A program made the translations under genes and the position numbers. Below, piece by piece: positions 7,950 through 9,869 of a stretch of 9,869 nucleotides of DNA (position 1 is its first letter; each line of letters starts with the position of its first letter). The notes under the pieces were generated by a model. The model was not told where the DNA came from. It did no database searches and saw only the letters and a list, made by a program, of their open reading frames with translations. The DNA comes from DASXTB01 sp036505615 (GTDB taxonomy: Bacteria; Acidobacteriota; UBA6911; JACQSX01): NCBI GenBank assembly GCA_036505615.1, contig DASXTB010000179.1, positions 1 to 9,869 on the forward strand. The letters run 5' to 3'.

Positions 7950-7969
7950 GCCCGTTTTTTGGGGCGGGC
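7950..7969. repeat. Short GC hairpin, right edge of the cluster
   Basis: GCCCG (7950-7954) and CGGGC (7965-7969) pair around a ttttttgggg loop. It precedes the T-rich stretch and AAATTTGCC segment that lead into the transposase remnant, as the hairpin at 7626-7643 precedes a related segment at 7655-7680. Confidence 0.4.
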
Positions 7970-8018
7970 GACAGATATTTTTTCGCAAATTTGCCACCAG
8001 CCCGGTTGTGTGCTTTGT

Positions 8019-8230
8019 ATGTCGCACAGTTACATCCATCAGTATTTAGGCGGACTGGCACGGGGTGTTGGCGGCATCGCTCTGCAGGTGGAAGGGGTGG
8101 ATGATCATATCCACACCTTAAACAAAATTCCTCCAACCGCCGGTGTCTCAGATTTCATCGGGAAATTAAAATCGAACTCCTCAAGCGGATAGAACGGTTT
8201 TGTCCACGTTTTCAGTGGCAGATACGGGAC
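8019..8230 (+). pseudogene. IS200/RAYT-type HUH (Y1) transposase remnant
   Basis: The frame from ATG 8019 starts MSHSYIHQYLGGLARG and continues GVDDHIHTLNKIPPTAGVSDF and KLKSNSS to a TAG at 8190. This matches the middle of Y1 transposases (IS200/IS605 TnpA and REP-associated tyrosine transposases). The HUH motif is HIH within DDHIHTL, and SDFIGKLKSNSS corresponds to the family's conserved SxFxxxLKxxSS segment. Relative to the usual ~150-residue protein, about 30 residues between MSHSYI and the GG segment are missing. A frame change follows near 8190, after which RFQWQIRD (8207-8230) resembles the FxWQxGY segment, and the C-terminal catalytic tyrosine region is absent. It is therefore inactive. 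It sits immediately right of the REP-like cluster, the position a RAYT gene would have. Whether it is a RAYT or an ordinary IS200-like transposase cannot be decided by eye. Confidence 0.75.
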
Positions 8231-8250
8231 AGTTAGCTGATGCTGGGAGC

Positions 8251-8271
8251 GTTAGTTAGTTAGGTTAGTTA
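8251..8271. repeat. Tetranucleotide array (GTTA)5
   Basis: Three GTTA units (8251-8262), one spacer G, and two more GTTA units (8264-8271) lie between the transposase remnant and the start codon at 8276. The array occupies the position of the ribosome binding site; only a weak AGG (8262-8264) remains upstream of the ATG. Slippage here could alter the leader of the selenoprotein gene. Confidence 0.7.
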
Positions 8272-8275
8272 AACG

Positions 8276-9022
8276 ATGGCGCGGCTGTCCGATCTCAAGC
8301 TGAAGGATCGCCTCTACATGCGGGTGTATCCGTACCGTCATATCGATTGGCGCCCGGGCACGCAACTCCAGAAACCGCTCTCTGAATCGAAAATAGCCGT
8401 TGTGACAAGCGCTGCGTTTTACTGCGCCGGCCAAGAACCTTTCGATCTTACGGTCCGGGGCGGGGATTATTCCTATCGAGAAATCCCCGAAGACACCGCA
8501 CTGGAGACGCTTCGGATCGGCCACAAAAGCGACGCCTTTGATCATACCGGAATCGAAATCGACAAGAATCTTGCACTGCCATTGGACCGGCTGCGTGAAC
8601 TGAAGCAGGAAGGTTTGATTGGCGCAGTGGCGAAGCGCCATTACAGCTTGATGGGCTCCATCACGGCCCCGGCGCGGCTTGTGAATATCACCGCGCCCGA
8701 GATTGTGCGGGGGCTCGCAGAAGATGGAGTTGATGCGGTGCTGCTGACTCCCATTTGACCCATGTGCCACCAGTCCGTGGGACTGGTCCAGAGCATCATC
8801 GAGAAATCCGGCATCCCCACGGTTTCAATAACACTCCTTCGCGAAGTCACGGAACGTGTTCGGCCCCCGCGCACGCTTGCTGTCGATCGGCCGCTGGGTT
8901 ATCCCCTGGGAGAGCCGGGCAATGCCGCAGTGCAGAAACGAATCATCAAGGCAGCTCTGCAGCTTCTTCCTCAATCTGTCCGCGAACCGCTTATTGTTAT
9001 GGCGGCGATGGGACGCCTTTAA
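8276..9022 (+). CDS. GrdB-like glycine/sarcosine/betaine/proline reductase family selenoprotein (TGA 8756 = Sec161)
   Basis: The 248-residue product is read through an in-frame TGA at 8756-8758. Before the TGA: MARLSDLKLKDRLYMRVYPY, RGGDYSYREIPED, GHKSDAFDHTGIEIDKN, LPLDRLRELKQEGLIG, MGSITAPARL, DGVDAVLLTPI. After it, in the same frame: PMCHQSVGLVQSIIEKSGIP, SITLLREVTERVRPPR, PLGYPLGEPGN. Both halves belong to one family, proteins related to the selenoprotein B subunit of glycine/sarcosine/betaine reductase and to D-proline reductase. As I recall it, homologues have U or C at this site, giving a UxxC or CxxC redox motif; here U161-P-M-C164. A hairpin at 8769-8787 has SECIS geometry. The protein lacks a recognisable membrane segment and is presumably cytoplasmic. 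Unlike true GrdB it stands alone with no other Grd subunits nearby, so its substrate is unknown; a thiol or reductase role is inferred. The start is chosen from the family N-terminus; no strong ribosome binding site is visible. Readthrough needs selA-selD elsewhere in the genome. Confidence 0.85.
8756..8787 (+). promoter_or_regulatory. Sec codon and candidate bacterial SECIS hairpin
   Basis: Ten bases after the TGA (8756-8758), ACCAGTCC (8769-8776) pairs perfectly with GGACTGGT (8780-8787) around the three-base loop GTG. Eighteen bases separate the TGA from the loop, and the loop begins with G. Bacterial SECIS elements are hairpins just downstream of the UGA, with the apical loop roughly 16-37 nt away and a G near the start of the loop, recognised by SelB. 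The element fits that description and lies inside the coding sequence, as expected in bacteria. Confidence 0.75.
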
Positions 9023-9028
9023 ACCTGG

Positions 9029-9056
9029 GAATTCTCAGAGGACTGGAATTCTTTTT
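9029..9056 (+). terminator. Rho-independent terminator after the selenoprotein gene
   Basis: GAATTC (9029-9034), a bulged T, CAG (9036-9038), loop AGGA, CTG (9043-9045) and GAATTC (9046-9051) form a nine-pair hairpin. It is followed at once by TTTTTCTT on the plus strand. It begins seven bases after the TAA at 9020-9022, the right place to end transcription of the selenoprotein gene. Confidence 0.6.
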
Positions 9057-9098
9057 CTTCCTCGATCCTTCTAGGAGAGTGTCACTTTTGTTGGGGAT

Positions 9099-9127
9099 TT
9101 GTACCCCTCTTCCAAGGGTGTTATACT
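9099..9127 (+). promoter_or_regulatory. Candidate sigma-70-type promoter for the sulfatase-like gene
   Basis: TATACT (9122-9127) is a close match to the -10 consensus and is preceded by TG one base upstream (extended -10). TTGTAC (9099-9104) lies 17 bases upstream as a weak -35. It falls between the terminator and the GTG start at 9192 and would leave a leader of roughly 55-60 bases. Confidence 0.45.
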
Positions 9128-9191
9128 GCCGTTTCAGAGCGGGAATCCAGCGCCCATCAAGATTACTCGTTCTTCCGAGTGTTCATTCAAA

Positions 9192-9869
9192 GTGCGAAAA
9201 ATCGTACCCCTCTTCGTCGTCACGCTCCTGGGAAATCTCTTCCTGTTTCGCTCCGCTGAGTTGCCTGGAACGCAAATTTCCGGCAAGTTGACTTCCCCCA
9301 GCCGAATAATTCTATTCACCATCGATACTCTGCGCTCGGACCATCTTGAGTGCTACGGCTACTCCAAATCAAAGTCTCCGAACATCACTCGCCTGGCGCG
9401 GGACAGCGTCTTGTTTCAAAATGCCGTGTCGGCAGTTCCGCTGACACTTCCTTCCCACTGTTCCATATTCACCGGAACGTATCCGGTTTTTCACGGAGTG
9501 CGTGACCAGTCGGGCTTTTTTCTTCCGCAAGGGACGCCAACTCTTGCCGGACAGCTCCGGGCTCTGGGGTTCGCTACTGGAGGCTTTGTCGGATCGTTTG
9601 TGCTGGACTCGCGACTCGGTCTGAACCAGGGATTTGATTATTACTACGACCGGTTTGATGCCTCGCGAGCCAAGGCGGGCCTGCCCGAAATGCTCGAGCG
9701 GAGGGCTGAGGTGGTTGCCCGCGAGGCCATGCGCTGGATGGAGGCCCAGTCGAAGGGTCGTTTCTTCTCTTGGCTTCACTTTTATGATCCTCATGCTCCT
9801 TACGCGCCGCCAGAACCGTTCAAATCTCGCTACGCGGAAAATCCTTACGACGGAGAAATCGCCTATACG
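9192..9869 (+). CDS. Exported sulfatase-like (alkaline phosphatase superfamily) protein, partial
   Basis: The frame is open from GTG 9192 to the window end (226 codons, C-terminus missing). The start is chosen because the next residues form a signal peptide: a basic MRK and a hydrophobic VPLFVVTLLGNLFLF, with possible cleavage near RSA/ELPG. No ATG lies upstream in frame and no clear Shine-Dalgarno is visible. The mature part has the sulfatase N-terminal signature: FTIDTLRSDHLECYGY (42-57, metal-binding Asp45), PNITRLARDSVLFQNA, and LTLPSHCSIFTGTYP (84-98). Then follow VGSFVLDSRLGLNQGFDYYY and HFYDPHAPYAPP. Where classical sulfatases have CxPxR or SxPxR, with the first residue converted to formylglycine, this protein has T-L-P-S-H, with Thr85 at the nucleophile position. 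It therefore belongs to the sulfatase-like proteins lacking formylglycine, and its hydrolytic substrate cannot be predicted. Relatives with this N-terminus in Acidobacteriota often carry C-terminal TPRs, which would lie outside the window. Confidence 0.88.
   Translation, partial: MRKIVPLFVVTLLGNLFLFRSAELPGTQISGKLTSPSRIILFTIDTLRSDHLECYGYSKSKSPNITRLARDSVLFQNAVSAVPLTLPSHCSIFTGTYPVFHGVRDQSGFFLPQGTPTLAGQLRALGFATGGFVGSFVLDSRLGLNQGFDYYYDRFDASRAKAGLPEMLERRAEVVAREAMRWMEAQSKGRFFSWLHFYDPHAPYAPPEPFKSRYAENPYDGEIAYT

Noticed and set aside
7381..7969. A CRISPR array
   Set aside because: The repeats are palindromic, of different types and mixed orientation, without regular unit length or unique spacers of constant size, and there are no cas genes.
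7704..8192. A 162-codon open frame through the hairpin region
   Set aside because: Only the part from 8019 resembles a protein. The earlier codons merely read across palindromic repeats, and the ATG at 7713 has no correctly spaced ribosome binding site.
6468..8758. UGA reassigned as tryptophan genome-wide
   Set aside because: TGG encodes Trp throughout the helicase, the propeller and the sulfatase-like gene. The TGA at 8756 sits at a Cys/Sec position, not a Trp position.
8762..9022. A separate 86-codon gene starting at ATG 8762
   Set aside because: It begins in the middle of the conserved UxxC segment, is in the same frame as the upstream part and has no ribosome binding site. It is the C-terminal half of the selenoprotein.

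Overview
The window reads like a stretch of chromosome from an environmental Gram-negative bacterium, most likely an Acidobacteriota of the Solibacter/Bryobacter type. That assignment is an inference. It rests on the combination of a long SBBP-repeat/beta-propeller surface protein, an Lhr-type helicase, a sulfatase-like enzyme, many short tandem arrays and hairpin-rich intergenic DNA. No rRNA or other marker gene is present to confirm it.

Layout. (1) 20-2965, minus strand: an Lhr-family ATP-dependent helicase whose reading frame ends inside a heptanucleotide array (2-43), so it looks C-terminally truncated. (2) 2966-3364: a non-coding gap with two 9-bp-period arrays. (3) 3365-6963, plus strand: one large SBBP-repeat + seven-bladed Asp-box propeller + DUF11-like protein, broken by a +1 frameshift near 4610, a Trp-to-TGA nonsense codon at 6468 and a frameshift near 6885. 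(4) 6964-7380: decayed sequence with a second heptanucleotide array (7240-7281). (5) 7381-7969: a dense REP/REPIN-like cluster of about a dozen hairpins, including a ~285-bp composite inverted repeat, followed at 8019-8230 by a mutilated IS200/RAYT-type HUH transposase. (6) 8276-9022: a GrdB-like reductase-family protein with an in-frame TGA at 8756. The TGA sits in a UxxC motif and is followed by a hairpin with bacterial SECIS geometry, so it is best read as a selenoprotein. A terminator follows. (7) From a predicted promoter at 9099-9127: the start of an exported sulfatase/alkaline-phosphatase-superfamily protein (9192 to window end) with Thr where sulfatases carry the formylglycine residue.

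The genes do not form an operon or an obvious pathway. The strongest biology is the selenoprotein with its own SECIS-like hairpin and the REP cluster beside a dead RAYT-type transposase. A recurring architectural theme is that almost every module boundary (Lhr 3' end, Lhr upstream gap, pseudogene/REP junction, transposase/selenoprotein junction) carries a short tandem array with a 4-, 7- or 9-bp period.
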